Origin: Flavobacterium sp. LC2016-12
Lineage (GTDB): Bacteria; Bacteroidota; Bacteroidia; Flavobacteriales; Flavobacteriaceae
DNA: 64,000 bases
Assembly (NCBI RefSeq): GCF_015351595.1
Contig: NZ_JADKPT010000001.1
Location: forward strand, 868,001 to 932,000
Direction: 5' to 3'
The notes under the pieces: model-generated
Database searches by the model: none
What the model was told of the DNA's origin: nothing
Seen by the model: the letters and a program-made list of their open reading frames with translations, nothing else
In this document: positions 63,194 to 64,000 of the stretch, in pieces
Layout of the letters: each line of letters starts with the position of its first letter
Position numbering within the stretch: position 1 is the first letter of the stretch
Made by a program: the position numbers and the translations under genes

Positions 63194-64000
63194 TTAAAAA
63201 TTCATATTACCAGCTAATTCTTTTAATGCAATTTCAGATAATTTAGCTACGTATTGTGCATTACTGTAACGTACTTTTGCATTAACATAATTAAGCTGAG
63301 CCGTTCTGAAATCAAGTGTTGTTATAGTTCCAATTTTGAATTTGTCCAATGTGATTTCTAAATTTTGTCTTGCAATTGCTTCGTTATCTTCTTCAAGATC
63401 AATTAATTCCAGGTTGGTTAAATACGTCTGAAAAGCGGTGCTTAATTGTGTGTTCAGAATCATGTTTTGCTGCTCAATTGCAATCTGAGAATTTTCAATT
63501 TCCAGTTTTGCTACTTTTTCATTTCGATGTTGATTAAAACCATCAAATATATTTAGTGTGGCATTAAAACCATAATTCAAACCTCTTGAGGAAGCCTGAC
63601 TTGTAAAACCTAAACTTGACTCACTTTCGGCAAAATTATAGCCTGAAGTTAAATTTACTACAGGATATCGATCTGCTTTAACTTGCTTCAATTGTAACTC
63701 TGCAATTCTTTTATTTATGATCTGAGCTTCTAAACCAGGATTTTGTTTCTGTGCCAATTCCATTAAATCGGCTAAAACCAAGGTATTGTCAACAGTAACC
63801 AAATCCGTAACTCTAAAATCAATTTTTGGATCGCGGGCTAAATATTGATTCAATAATATTTTAGCATTTGCGTACGATTCTTTTTGTCTTAGTAAAGCAA
63901 CCTGATCCGAATTTAAATCTACCTGAGCATTTAAAACTTCCAATTTTGAAGCTTTACCAATGCTAAAACGGTTTTGAGCCAATTTTAAACGTTGCTGTGA
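63194..64000 (-). CDS. TolC-family outer-membrane efflux protein (5' end outside window)
   Basis: The frame is open to the window edge. The visible 268 residues show two long alternations of coiled-coil helix and beta-strand (FSIGKASKLEVLNAQVDLNS, then YPVVNLTSGYNFAESES and FKIGTITTLDFRTAQLNYVN). The repeated FxIGxxTxLD/EVLxAQ motif is the OEP signature. A TTG at 63982 is internal because homology continues upstream. It is probably part of a tripartite exporter whose other genes lie outside. Confidence 0.87.
   Translation of the reverse strand, partial: SQQRLKLAQNRFSIGKASKLEVLNAQVDLNSDQVALLRQKESYANAKILLNQYLARDPKIDFRVTDLVTVDNTLVLADLMELAQKQNPGLEAQIINKRIAELQLKQVKADRYPVVNLTSGYNFAESESSLGFTSQASSRGLNYGFNATLNIFDGFNQHRNEKVAKLEIENSQIAIEQQNMILNTQLSTAFQTYLTNLELIDLEEDNEAIARQNLEITLDKFKIGTITTLDFRTAQLNYVNAKVRYSNAQYVAKLSEIALKELAGNMNF

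Overview
This AT-rich window carries the marks of a Flavobacterium-type Bacteroidetes. Several promoters fit the Bacteroidetes pattern, with a TTG/TTTG -33 element and a TAnnTTTG -7 element, and ribosome-binding sites are weak. There is a UpxY-type NusG paralog, a TonB-dependent receptor with a carboxypeptidase-regulatory N-terminal domain, and DUF4374, DUF3570 and DUF4266 proteins. The reading is from sequence and family knowledge only; no database search was run.

Layout. (1) 1-2653: the 3' end of a surface-protein gene, translationally coupled to a large secreted beta-helix protein. (2) 3264-4335: two tiny XRE regulators and a divergent UpxY-type antiterminator. (3) 4936-28637: a Wzx/Wzy-type polysaccharide locus of about 23 kb. 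It has nucleotide-sugar genes for GDP-mannose, GDP-fucose, UDP-glucuronate and UDP-xylose, a flippase, a polymerase, seven probable glycosyltransferases, two acetyltransferases, Wza/Wzc export proteins and a WcaJ-like initiating transferase. Many genes overlap by 4-31 bp, so it is probably transcribed as long operons. (4) 28904-33978: a DUF4374 lipoprotein, a TonB receptor and a PepSY membrane protein, resembling the Xus xenosiderophore system. (5) 33992-35175: a scar region with an IS6-family element carrying a nonsense mutation, an amidohydrolase fragment and what looks like the 3' end of a tRNA with its terminator. (6) 35535-38338: a thioredoxin/ApbE/DUF4266/DUF3570 redox cassette.

(7) 38594-58152 is the most interesting part: a stress and low-oxygen island. 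It encodes a sulfatase, three triple-BON proteins, a LOG-family protein, universal stress protein, OsmC-like protein, P-type ATPase, beta-CASP nuclease, an ATP-cone/nuclease fusion, PEP synthase and DinD. At its centre are a histidine kinase whose PAS domain carries the FixL heme-pocket residues (His62, His76, Arg82) and a response regulator fused to a CRP/FNR domain with an FNR-type ExxSR recognition helix. The intergenic regions hold six copies of TGAT-N4-ATCA, the box such a helix would read. Three copies sit exactly 23 nt from a -7-like element. This suggests a one-locus oxygen-sensing regulon, comparable in logic to FixLJ-FixK but with FixJ and FixK merged.

(8) 58931-64000: housekeeping genes: tRNA-Arg(ACG), apt, pheT, a bestrophin-like channel and a TolC-family protein cut by the window edge.
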